From Parasponia andersonii (Eukaryota; Streptophyta; Magnoliopsida; Rosales; Cannabaceae): a DNA stretch of 64,000 bases. The notes under the pieces are model-generated. The model worked only from the letters and a program-made list of their open reading frames with translations, did not search any database and was not told where the DNA came from. Within the stretch, counting starts at the first letter, position 1, and every line of letters starts with the position of its first letter. The position numbers were made by a program, and so were the translations under genes. The stretch covers positions 913,308 to 977,307 of the forward strand of contig JXTB01000069.1 of assembly GCA_002914805.1 (NCBI GenBank), in the 5' to 3' direction. Shown in pieces: positions 1 through 9,941 of this stretch.

Positions 1-3000
1 TTGTAATAACTTTCTGGTCTTTTGCTTTACACCCACTCTTACTTTCAGAGAAGACGAGGACGATGATGACGACAACCCAACACGGTCAAAATCAGCCTTG
101 TCCTTATTAAATGCAGTCTGGACATCCTCCTTAAGCTCCACGAATCTCATCCTTTTAATATTCTGCTCCTCTGGAGTGCCGGTCTCTAGGAAGAGCATTT
201 CAGGCAAGTCATCCTCCATGAACTTGTCTAGAACTTCTGAGCAATGGGGAAAGTAGCGTCTACCCATCTCCACTGCCACCATTATAAACCCCAAATAAGC
301 CAAATTATCATATTAATACGATAGCAAAATCCTTATGCACTTGGGAAGATTTTGTATGTTATCTGACATTGACTAATTTGAATTAGCAACTTTAATATCA
401 AATTTAGGGTCTTAAATAGGTTAGGTTATTTTTTGTTCATTTGTTCAAGTGCTAAGCCAAACCCAAGGATACAAGCCCTCAAGGAAGTCCACGGGAAAAT
501 TAAAAAAAAATAAAATAAAATAAAATAAAAAATAAAAAAAAAATGAAAGGTGTAAACTAGCTAGAAAGTCTTGGTTTTACAATAATTAAAAGTAAAAGAT
601 AATGCTAGATAATCCTTGGGAAAATATGCTATCACATATAATATGTTTCCCCAACTCCAGTTGCTTTAAAATTGCAGCACGAAAGTTTGTGCTACCAATT
701 TTCCAGATGTAACTACAAAAATTCAATTACCAACTACCATTAACATAAGTTTTTCAAATAAACAATAAATAGGAGTTAAAGAAGAGAAAACATTTATGAA
801 AAAGTCAAAGAACACATTAATGAAACAACCAGCAAAAAAATCATAAGGTGAGATATCTATGGATGTTAATCCAAATCATCAAACTCTATGATAACACTCC
901 AAGTTTACCATATACCAGGGAGCAACTTCGGTAGCCCATACATCGTTAAGAAAAAGCAAAGGAGGTAACGTTAACTGTCTTTTCTCCCTTGGGCAGTGTT
1001 TTGGATGATTTGGACATTCTAATTTCTACTTTTTTCTATTTCTGTGGTAACAATTAGCATTTTTTTATCATTAGCAATTTTATTTGTTGCTCATAAAACC
1101 TTAAAAATCAGAATTTACAACAGCTGGTTCTTAGTCAAGGCAAGGCACCACTACTAAAAGTGGAATGTCTTGCATTTTCATTTCACCTTACGACTGAAAA
1201 AAGACGGGGCAACCATCTGCAATCCAATCACAAGAATAAACGGCACAATCTGTATTTGCCTCTTTGCATGTAGACACTTCAAGCGCAAGAGAAATAAGAC
1301 TCTGCAAATTGTACTTTGTGTGGTGTGTTTAACTTTATTGTGTTGTGTACAGAATCTGTATTTAATATGAAGCATCCTATTTCTAAATTTAAGGCTAAGA
1401 CTCTGCAAATTATACTTTGTGCGGTGTGTTGAACTTTATTGCGCTGTGTACAGGACTCTGTATTTAATAAAGCATCCTATCTCTAAATTTAAGGCTATCT
1501 TCTTGAGATAGTTGTTTGTGTAGATGACCCCTACATCTGTTCTTTTCCGATTGTTAAGTTCTTCATGCTTAAAAATTTGATTACTTCTAGCATAATGGGG
1601 GACTGCATCACTAGGCACTTCTTGATACCTTTACTTTGGTTATTATCATGAAATATGAAACCATGCATTACCTGTTTTCATAAGGGCTTCCATTCTAGAA
1701 AAAAGTCGTTTTCTCTGCACAATGGGAGTTTCATTTAGATCAACCTCCCTCAAATTTCCATTTGAACCTTTTGACACAGAAAGCCTAGCAAACTCAGATG
1801 TTGTTTCAGCATGGGCAATGTCCATCGCCAATTTGGCTTCAGAAGGAAAGAACAAACGAGCAAATGCCACTGCAATATACAGTACTATGAGCATTTCAAC
1901 CATATAAGCATAAAAAACATGTTGGACAAATGGATTCACATTGCATCAATTGAAAGCAATGTGGATTGTAATTAGTTCAAAGACATAACAAAATCATAGG
2001 TCAGTCGCCTTTTAAAAAAACAAAACAAAAATGAAAAATGAAAGACCAGAAACACATGTCAGGATGCTGGGTACCTCTATTCAAGAGGTATTACAGGACC
2101 TAATGAGATGATGAGGGCTCATACATATATTTGTTCTTCGTTGATTTATGATATGTACAACATGATTATGAACATGATTGTGTTTTTGGTTTTGGTTTTG
2201 AATACATGATTACTCTTGATCTTGATTATTTGCTAACTTGTTTTTTTTTAATGGATTTTGGAAAGGTGCTAACCATGCAGGTTTGAAAAGTTGTATTCAT
2301 ACCAAAAATATAATTGAATTCCTATTGAACATGTGAATGCTCACCCTCTCCCCCCTTATCTTTCCCCTCTCAGGTGGTATACAGTGTGACTTGGACAACT
2401 CCGAAGCAGAGTAACTAGGCCAGGAAGAATATTACTAGTTAGTAGTTGGTAACTACTTAGTAACTCATTTTGGAATTATAATAATATTAAGGCTCATACT
2501 TTGGATTTAACCTGTATTATCTATAATGCCTACTGGTGATGACGATGTGATGCATATTTATATTCTATTACTATTATTAACAGTTTATGTCTAGTGGTGA
2601 TCACAAACTATGAGAATTTACAATTTGAACTATTTTTGTAAACTTTTACAGAAACTGTCGTTTTTAAACTAGTTGTCGTTTTTTTTTTTTTGAAGAATTG
2701 CAGTTTCTAAAATTTTCTAAAATAAATTATGAATTTCCGCTTGTAAAATTCATTTTCTGCCACTGGCCCAGGGTTTGGGTCATGACAATACCTATATGGT
2801 AATTTGTTTTTTCCGCTTTTTTTCCCCTATAGTTCAGTTATTGATATCTTTGAGACTACCCGGTATTTACGAGATACAGACTTCCAAAAACCAGTATGAT
2901 GAGAACTCAATAGCCAGGATAGAAGACTGAAACCTCAAAAACTAAAGGTTCCAATGACCAGCGCTTGCTTGATTATTATCCTAATTCAGTTTACAATCTT

Positions 3001-6000
3001 TACCTCTGCCAGTGATACTGTAACACTGGTCTTTTTTGAAGGGGGGGGGGGGAAAAAAAGGAGAGAGATTTATTAACCTGTAGAAGTTTGATAGGTTACT
3101 CTTTTTGGGTTAAGGGCTGGTTGTTAAGTTAGTAGGTTATTCTTATTAGTTGTTTGGTTATAATTTTGTTAGTTTAGTAAGAGAAGTGAAATACATAAAA
3201 TTAAGTGCACGCTGATTCAGTAGTGAGTTCAGTTCTGGTTATAACTTATAACTGAGAGTTGAGCTCCTGGTGGGATCCAGTTAGGCCTCTCAAAAGCCTA
3301 ACAATCTGTGTACTGTCACTCCTCCATCATAAAAGTCTAATTTTGCCCTAATTACTCTAGGATCATATCATAGCTCTGAGATACTTAAATGTGCTTAACC
3401 AATTCGCTGCTTGAAACATATTTGCCAATGAATTGACAATGACATAATCTACAATGAAAAAATGAAACACAAACTATGATATGTCTAAGCATGAAATACC
3501 AGGTCAATAGTATAAAGATAACTCCATCATGATACTAAACCAAATAAGAGGAAACAAGGACTCACTTAATCTTCCATATCAAAAAATAATTGCATGAAGA
3601 TCTGTATTCATTTGATCTGATATGTCCAAAAAACTCATAATAAGAGCTTTCAGTAGCATGTCATGTGAAGACAAGACACAAACCAGAAAGAGAGAGAAAG
3701 GGGGAAGAGAGAGAGAGGAGGGGGGGGGGGGGGCTCAAATTATGCACAAGCGTTGTGAACTACAAATGGAAACAAGAAGAGACAAGCTTGGATGTTCATT
3801 TTAACAGATGGTTTCAATTTAGGGACTGTGTCATCTGCTAGTTGATCTACTAACAACTGTAAAAGAACGTAATGACACACAACAATATGAAAGTTTTAAA
3901 CAATATATGTACTACTCACACAAAATATCACACTACTTCTGTAAGTGTAAATTTTTTGGTAAAAAGACAATAGCTGAAACTTCCATCATATTATCCCTTC
4001 ACTAATTAGAAAAACTACAGTCCAAGAATGTCATACCTCTGTTTTCCAGGTAAAGCAACCTCATGTGAAAATCATCAGCCATAGTTTGTGAAGACATAGA
4101 TGCATCTGGGGCCAATGGATTTCTCCGCAATTCTCTTTCTAGAACATCAATGCACATCCGATCTTTGTTAGTTTCTTGCCCCTGCTCCATTTTCATGTGA
4201 TAATCCTTTGGTCTTGTCAACCTCCGGCAAATACTTACAGCACTTTGACCATCCGACGTCAGCTCTGATGCACAAGCTCCTTTAGACAGAAGAGATACTA
4301 TAATCGATGGCTCCTTTCTCATTGCAGCAATGTGAAGTATAGTGTATCCTCGAGAGTTTCGAAGGTTGACATCAGCCAGACCCAGAACAAGCACCTCATT
4401 TACAACCTTAGGATCACAATACGCTGCAGCGTAGTGGAGTGCATTGGCGTCATCTAATGTTATATCAGACTCAGTTAAAAGAAGTTTCACGAGTTCAACA
4501 TCATCCGAGTCCAAGGCCTTATGTATTCTCCTAATTCTCTTTTCACGCAACGGATCTACAGATTCTGTGTTATCCTCATCAATGCATTGAGACTTGCTGC
4601 GGAGCAATTTAATTTCCTCTGCAACTTCATGGGGAAGCTCCTTCTCAAGAGAAACAAGTTCAAGATCTGATCGTACCACCCTATCAATGCATTGAGCATG
4701 GAGCTGACTCAATTGACAATGGAATGCAACTACAAGAATTGGGATAACATCCTCAACAAGGGCTTTCCCAACAAAGTTAAGAAGCCGGCGCTGCAAACAG
4801 ATAGCACACAGTATCAATATACTTCTCTATTTATCTTATCAAAATCTAAATTTATGTTTAACAGATGGAAACAGTGTATCTAAGCATCTATCTCTCCTCA
4901 TGTAATAAATGAACTCAATGATGATTAATCATTAAATTTTGAGTTATAACTTTCAGTGTAAGGTTATGTGCAAGTATGAGAATGTTAGTTTAAAAGATGT
5001 ACAGAACTTCACAAACTGCTAATTGCTCTCAACACCATCAAGTTTCAAATAGAAATCCTGAACAAGAAGGAGGTTTCTCACTAACCCGCAAACAGCTACT
5101 TGACCTTAAGTCAAGTTCGATGATTAACCCTGTATTTAATATTATAGAGACCAGAGATTTGCATTAATATCTTCACATTTCACAACAAACTATCTCATCT
5201 TACTAATCTTTCTACGACCTCAGTAATGTAGGTCGACTTTACGATGTTTTGCTCATTAACTTTGGACGTAAGAAGTATTCATATATTGAAAAGGAAAACA
5301 AGCACCTTCAAAGCGTACCACCTTCCTAGACCCATCTCTTTGAAACAATAAAGAAAAAGCAAGAGCCACTTAAAGCTTTTCAAAGGATAATCATGAAAGC
5401 ATAAATAGAAGCATCTAAATAAGTTGGCTGAGTAAAATAGAAGTAAACAACTACAACCCATAAGAAATAATATGAATCTCAAAAATGAGAACACAACTCT
5501 GATCCAACTTACATCTCCTAAAATGACCATTTTGGAATGAATCAATTACTCAAAACTTAACAAAACCTTTATCAGTGTATACAGAACACTGACCTGAAAC
5601 AGTGAAACCAGCTCTGGCATCTTGAAAATGGATGATGCATACATCAACTCCACAACAAAATTAATCGCAGGTCTACACGAATCATGGGGGCAAATATCGT
5701 CCACACAAGTTGAGACCTCCGTGGGAGAAGACTTATGTTTTCCTGTGTAAACATAGCTCAAGAAAACCATAAAAGCTTCGTACCCAAAATTGCCATAAGG
5801 CAACAGATCTTTCATAGAATACTTGGGTTTGCTACCCTTTTCAGAAACACCTCCTTTATCTTTTTTGAAAAGATCATGAAAGAATCCACTCCTGGCAGCC
5901 AATATACAACGGTGAACTCCCACTGTTGTTCCCTCAACAACAATTTCAGCATCACTGTAATCACAACTGGAATCAACCAAGAGCTGTTCCAAGCTAGAAC

Positions 6001-6151
6001 TCAGCTTGTTTAGGCCCATGACTTCAAGACTAGGCACCAGGGCCTCAGAGCCAGAGGAGGAGCACAAGTTGTGGTTAATGGAGCCATTTGACAAGTGGGA
6101 TGATGAAGTAAAGCTCAAAGAGGATGAGGGTTCAGCCGATATAGCCATCAT
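1..6151 (-). CDS. NPR3: NPR3/NPR4-type BTB-ankyrin salicylic acid receptor/co-repressor, 3' partial
   Basis: Four exons join in frame: 5594-6151, 4037-4790, 1672-1869 and 1-272, all with GT-AG borders. They give 594 residues with no stop before the window edge; the family is about 590 long. Residues 60-190 are the BTB/POZ domain with Cys82 (VHRC) and the C2HC zinc site C149, C154, H156, C159. Exon 2 holds the NPR-type helical region and ankyrin repeats (ANALHYAAAYCDPKVV, RGYTILHIAAMR). Residues 434-438 read LENRV, the salicylate-binding arginine motif, and 480-486 read VDLNETP, the EAR-like repressor motif of NPR3/4. The C-terminus is a serine run (GLSSSSSSSSLK) and a basic tail. By family, the protein binds salicylate, interacts with TGA bZIP factors and represses defence genes in the nucleus; it may also act as a CUL3 adaptor. 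NPR3 and NPR4 cannot be told apart here. Met1 and Met2 are adjacent, so the exact start is open. Confidence 0.95.
273..1671 (-). other. Intron 3 of the NPR3/4-like gene
   Basis: The intron has a GT donor next to 1672 and a CAG acceptor next to 272. It splits a Val codon (ACA G|TG GAG). The content is AT-rich with poly-A tracts near 500-545. It contains the 101-bp tandem duplication listed separately. No coding fragment was recognised. Confidence 0.85.
1298..1497. repeat. Tandem duplication, about 101 bp, two copies
   Basis: Positions 1298-1398 and 1399-1497 both run from GACTCTGCAAATT to CTAAATTTAAGGCTA with a handful of substitutions and small indels. The repeat lies inside intron 3 of the NPR3/4-like gene. 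It is probably a simple local duplication. Confidence 0.85.
2057..2787 (-). mobile_element. Probable solo Ty3/gypsy-type LTR in intron 2 of the NPR3/4-like gene
   Basis: On the minus strand the segment begins TGTCATGACCCAAACCCTGG, a common start of plant gypsy LTRs, and ends CATCCTGACA, giving matching TGTCA...TGACA termini over 731 bp. The flanking pentamers (ACACA and ATACC on the plus strand) agree at only 3 of 5 positions, so the target duplication is weak or decayed. No internal retrotransposon coding remains next to it. Confidence 0.45.
3041..3052. repeat. G12 homopolymer
   Basis: Twelve consecutive G on the plus strand are followed by A7. The run lies in intron 2 of the NPR3/4-like gene, so the transcript would carry C12. 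Confidence 0.9.
3720..3733. repeat. G14 homopolymer at the end of a GA-rich tract
   Basis: Fourteen consecutive G follow a GA-rich run starting near 3688. The run lies in intron 2 of the NPR3/4-like gene. The length in the source assembly may be uncertain because such runs are hard to sequence. Confidence 0.9.
4791..5593 (-). other. Intron 1 of the NPR3/4-like gene
   Basis: This 803-bp intron falls between SLFQ and RRLLNF in phase 0. Donor CAG|GTCAG lies at 5593 and acceptor TTTGCAG at 4791. The sequence is AT-rich with no recognised insert. Confidence 0.9.
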
Positions 6152-6872
6152 ATTAATCAGCTTTTTTACAAAATTAAACTAAAACCCCATCAATCCAAAA
6201 TCCCAGAACCAAAAATTGAAACTAATCAATATCCACTCTATTAGAAAGAGGCCCAAAAGCTAAAACTTTCAAATTTGCCTAGTCCAAACATATGGTATCG
6301 GATCTAAAATGGAAAAATTGGATCTCATATGATGGGAAACGAATTAGGATCACTAATTTATAGCAATAAAGCTACAAGATTTGGGTGAAATTTCACTAGG
6401 CCTAAGAACCCTTTCTAGGAAAATGAAAGATTATTCCCTAGAAACTTACATACAGGATAAGATCACAAAATTTTCCTAGAAAATTGAAAAGAAAAATCTG
6501 CCAATAAATATTCCCAGAAATCAGAAAATGAATTTAGTTATACCACAGACTACTCAATTTTCACTGTTTAACATTAACGACCAAAACGTGGGAAAACTCA
6601 ATTAACCGAAAAACAAAAACAATCCCAGATTTTCTTTTTCACTATTTTCCCAGGAAAGTTACCGAGAAAATGGAAGAACCCAAATAGGGAGTGTCTTAGC
6701 CAACAACCATACAAATCAGAGAAATTTCCAAAAAATTGACGGAAGAGAGAGAAAGTGGCCGAAATGGTGACGATGGAAAGGAGGGAAGGGAAGGGAACGC
6801 CCTCGAAGTTTCTTTTTTCGCTATCACCAAATCGAGGAGAGAGAGAATCTTAGAGAGAGAGAGAGAGACAGA
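6152..6872 (-). promoter_or_regulatory. Leader and core-promoter region of the NPR3/4-like gene
   Basis: Read in gene orientation, a pyrimidine-rich patch (CT repeats, complement of 6837-6872) lies about 690 bp upstream of the ATG. Such Y patches are typical around plant transcription starts, so the segment below it is likely 5' UTR, possibly with a leader intron. No clear TATA box was chosen. The start site is inferred, not seen. Confidence 0.5.
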
Positions 6873-6992
6873 GTGGCTGTAGCATAGGTGTATTGTATTG
6901 GGTAAAGGAGATGAAGTCGTGTAAGTGACGACCGGGATGGCATCAGCCTCCGCAGCTGGGCTATGCTGACGTCCGAAATGGCGTCATCGTCA
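6737..6992 (-). promoter_or_regulatory. Cluster of six TGACG (as-1-like/TGA-factor) cores upstream of the NPR3/4-like gene
   Basis: TGACG occurs on the plus strand at 6737, 6768, 6926 and 6967; the last is within TGACGTC. CGTCA occurs at 6982 and 6988. In gene orientation the last two form a TGACGATGACG tandem. The 6737 site overlaps a W-box core, TTGAC. About 0.5 copies would be expected by chance in 256 bp of unbiased sequence, and fewer in AT-rich DNA. TGA factors bind this core and partner with NPR proteins, so autoregulation is a reasonable inference. Confidence 0.5.
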
Positions 6993-7169
6993 TTGTGGGT
7001 TAGCGATAGACGTATTATTGACTTTTTAGCCCAAAATTATAAAGAAAGAATAAATTCGAAAAGAAAAAGAGAGTCTTTTTTTTTTATATGGGGATTCTAC
7101 CGTACAACTTTTGTTATTGGCCATATCACTATAACTCTTTTGATGGCCATTTGATCTTAAATTGACGGT

Positions 7170-8527
7170 CTTGATGAGATAAAGTGCACAAAAATTTATT
7201 ATGTATCTAACCACATATGACTTTTTTAAATGACATAAGATTATTACATTTGTTAAAATTAAAATAAATAAATTTAAAAAAATAAAAAAATAAAAAAAGA
7301 GATAAAAAGAAGTAACTTCTTTCTCCTATTTGCAATTAACCTAGCCATCAAGCTAATTCCAAGGATTAATCCTAATTGTCATAGATATTGTCTACACTTT
7401 GAAGAAGTAAAGAAGGACTCTCTACAGTTTTCGTTGTCAATTGTTTTTTGATTTTCTCTTGTACGACTATTAATAGAACTGAGTAATACTCGTAAATTTT
7501 GGCTCTAAATCTGAAATTCATATCTTTGTTGAGGGCTAGTATGGTGTTCTTGTAATCCGCACTTTAATAATATGAGCTTAAAATTGATATCTTTTTGCCT
7601 TCTTTATCTTCCATTTTTCTTGCAGCTTCTTCTTTCTCTTTTTCTTTTTTTTTTTTTTTGAGAGTTTGATTTCCAGTTGTTTGTCTTAGGAATTTGTCAA
7701 TTTTTATATAAGTTGCTTGGTATTTTGGGTTTCTTTACAAATCCTTGTATTTTTTTTTTCTGAAATTTATATTATTAGAAAGTTCTTCTTGGTTATTTTG
7801 GCTTTTTCTTCCATCAAAATTTCTTCCAGATTTATTGTTGTTGTATTGTTGGTCTTGGTGAGATTCTGTTGCGGGTTGATTTTATTTTTTTATTTTTTCT
7901 GTTTGTGGTCTATTTTTCAGAAGTTATTTTCTATATTTCTGCAAGCAATTCTTTCAATGGAAACTTAGAAGAAGATAAATAATTGTTTCTAAATTAAAAG
8001 TGACGATGACTGAAGTCGGAGTAACTGAGATCAAATTCAAAAATAAGAAAAAAATAATGAAAAAGTGATTGAGGAAGAACATAAATAGTTTGAGACAACT
8101 TTCAACAAACAAGGAAGAAGACTGGGCGATAATCAATTGCAACCGAGCTATTAAATGGTTTGATTAAGTATGGGCTATTGGATCGGATTATTGTGCCAGG
8201 ACCTAATTATGGGGTCCTATAGTAGAATCTACCTTTTTTATATTTAATTTCATTTATTTACTTATTCTTTATAAAAACAAATAAATGTAAAATAAAGTCT
8301 TTTAGTGTGGAAAATTGTGTAGGAAAAGAGGTCGGTCGTCAGTTTTTTGCACACCACATTTCTACGTTCAACTTTTGCTTTGGCTTTGGGAAATTTGGTT
8401 GTCGGTAATGTCGGGTTCGAGTCTAAGTTCAAATGGTTTGTACTTGTAACTTGAAAATACGATTCAAATTCTCTTTTAAAGCAAACAATTCCATTTTTAA
8501 GTAACAAATCCTAGTTTAACTTATAAG
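7170..8527. other. AT-rich intergenic spacer, no gene recognised
   Basis: The stretch has long T- and A-rich runs (for example 7640-7662) and scattered stops. ORFs at 7717-7968 and 7954-8142 are made of low-complexity F/L/I codons and match no family I know. No terminal repeats were found. Confidence 0.6.
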
Positions 8528-9470
8528 TGTTGGAAAAATGGGTTAAGGAAACAATTTGGGCTTGGCTTGGGCTTGGAAGCCCAAGTGGATTTTAAAGATT
8601 AAAATTTGTTATGAAACCCATTTTCATAGACCATTTTGAAGCTAAAAATTGAGTGGGATCCACATCTTGTTGATAAAAGATCTTAGTGAATTCTTGTTCT
8701 CCTCTGCGAGGACATCGATTTCGTATATTCACAAGCTCAAAATGGTGCACGGATGAATGAGAAATTGTTGCTCAAAAGTGCACCATTGAAATGGAAAATG
8801 AAAGGAAAATATTATAATCCCACATTGGTGGGAAATGCATGGTGCAAGTGGTTTATATAGAACCTTGTTTTGTGATGGTGGTAAGAATAACAACCACAGA
8901 TGCTCTCTCAGGCGCACGCCGGGGGGGGGTGCAAATCTTCGGGGTTGGGCCTGAATTTGCATGGGCTCGTGTGTGCCCGCACCTGCGGACACGAATGCCG
9001 GGCCGAAACTTGGACCATAGTAAGCCCAACCTTTTGTTGTGGCCTAATATTTTTTTTTTCCTTTCCATTATGAACCAGAATGAACTGAACGTTTTGGATG
9101 TTATTACACAGTTTAATGAAACGTTAGTAACAGAAACCTTTCTAGTTTCTGGAAAACGTTTTGAGATTAATGGAAAAATTTTCTGGTTTTGCTACCAAGT
9201 CCCTCCTTGGAGACTATAAAAAGTGAGCTTCCCCTCCTCATTCTACACACCAAAAACAAAAGAAACAGAAGCCTTCTTCTCCTTGCCATTCTCCCTCAAG
9301 TGTTCTTGAGTTCCTCAGTTTTTCTAGCTAGAGTTCTAGTATGTTTGAGTTCAAAGCTATCCAGTTCGTAGAGTGGAGGTGTTGGTGCTTCACCTGCTGC
9401 TCTTCGTCGTTGTATCCTGGGAGACTGACGCTTGCAAATCCTCAANAATCCTTTTATAATTCTTTTCTTT
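8528..9470 (+). mobile_element. Probable copia-type LTR (solo or truncated)
   Basis: The segment starts TGTTGGAAAAATGGG after low-complexity spacer. It has a TATA-like GTTTATATAG at about 8850, GC-richer sequence than its surroundings and a U5-like tail (TGTATCCTGGGAGACTGACG near 9410-9430), a layout seen in plant copia LTRs. No gag or pol follows. The 3' end is not defined and no target duplication was found. An ambiguous base N is at 9446. Confidence 0.45.
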
Positions 9471-9744
9471 TAAAAATGTTGTAGTTACTTAAAAAATATT
9501 AAGTAAGTGTATTTTCTAAAATTGACAAAAATTGTATATTTTACCTAATTTCCCATAAAAAAAATATACACATAGATATGATAGAGTAAAATAGAGTGAG
9601 AAAGTGAGTATTAGTTCTGCTAGCTTTAGAATATTTACAAGATATAATTAGTAATAATTATAGTCAAAATTCCAATTAAGGCATGGCAGTATAGATGAAT
9701 GGTCAGTAGACTAAGTGGTGACAATAGATGACCCTTTAATAAAA

Positions 9745-9932
9745 GGATAACACTACACACCCCAATTTTGGTACCAATACATATGGCATGTAACTTGTCA
9801 CAAACTAATTGATGTGTTAAAACTTACCACAAATAGATTAAATATTATCACTAATTAAGTGGTGACAAATCACATACCACATGTGTTGGTATTAAAAATT
9901 TTGTACAAAAATTAGTACCTCAAGCATTATCC
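9745..9932. mobile_element. 188-bp foldback MITE with 9-bp target duplication (Mutator-like)
   Basis: The element begins GGATAACACTACACACC and its reversed right end begins GGATAATGCTTGAGG. Further in, CCAATACATATGGCATGTAA pairs with CCAACACATGTGGTATGTGA from the right arm, so almost the whole element folds back on itself. It is flanked on both sides by the same 9 bp, TTAATAAAA (9736-9744 and 9933-9941). A 9-bp duplication is typical of Mutator-like elements. It has no coding capacity. Confidence 0.75.
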
Positions 9933-9941
9933 TTAATAAAA

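Larger units (their letters stand above)
1870..4036 (-). other. Intron 2 of the NPR3/4-like gene
   Basis: This 2167-bp intron separates LENR from V of the LENRV motif. Besides the probable solo LTR it carries two homopolymer-G runs and a purine-rich patch around 3685-3735. Nothing else was recognised in it. Short ORFs here are open by chance. Confidence 0.85.

Noticed and set aside
7717..8142. Hydrophobic ORFs on both strands
   Set aside because: T-rich low-complexity sequence gives runs of F/L/I; not convincing membrane proteins.
8839..9219. 126-codon plus ORF
   Set aside because: Lies within LTR-like sequence; composition and lack of motifs point to chance.
9446..9446. Ambiguous base N
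   Set aside because: A sequencing or assembly uncertainty, not a biological feature.
8528..9470. Full-length copia element
   Set aside because: No primer site, gag, pol or second LTR follows; at most a solo or truncated LTR.
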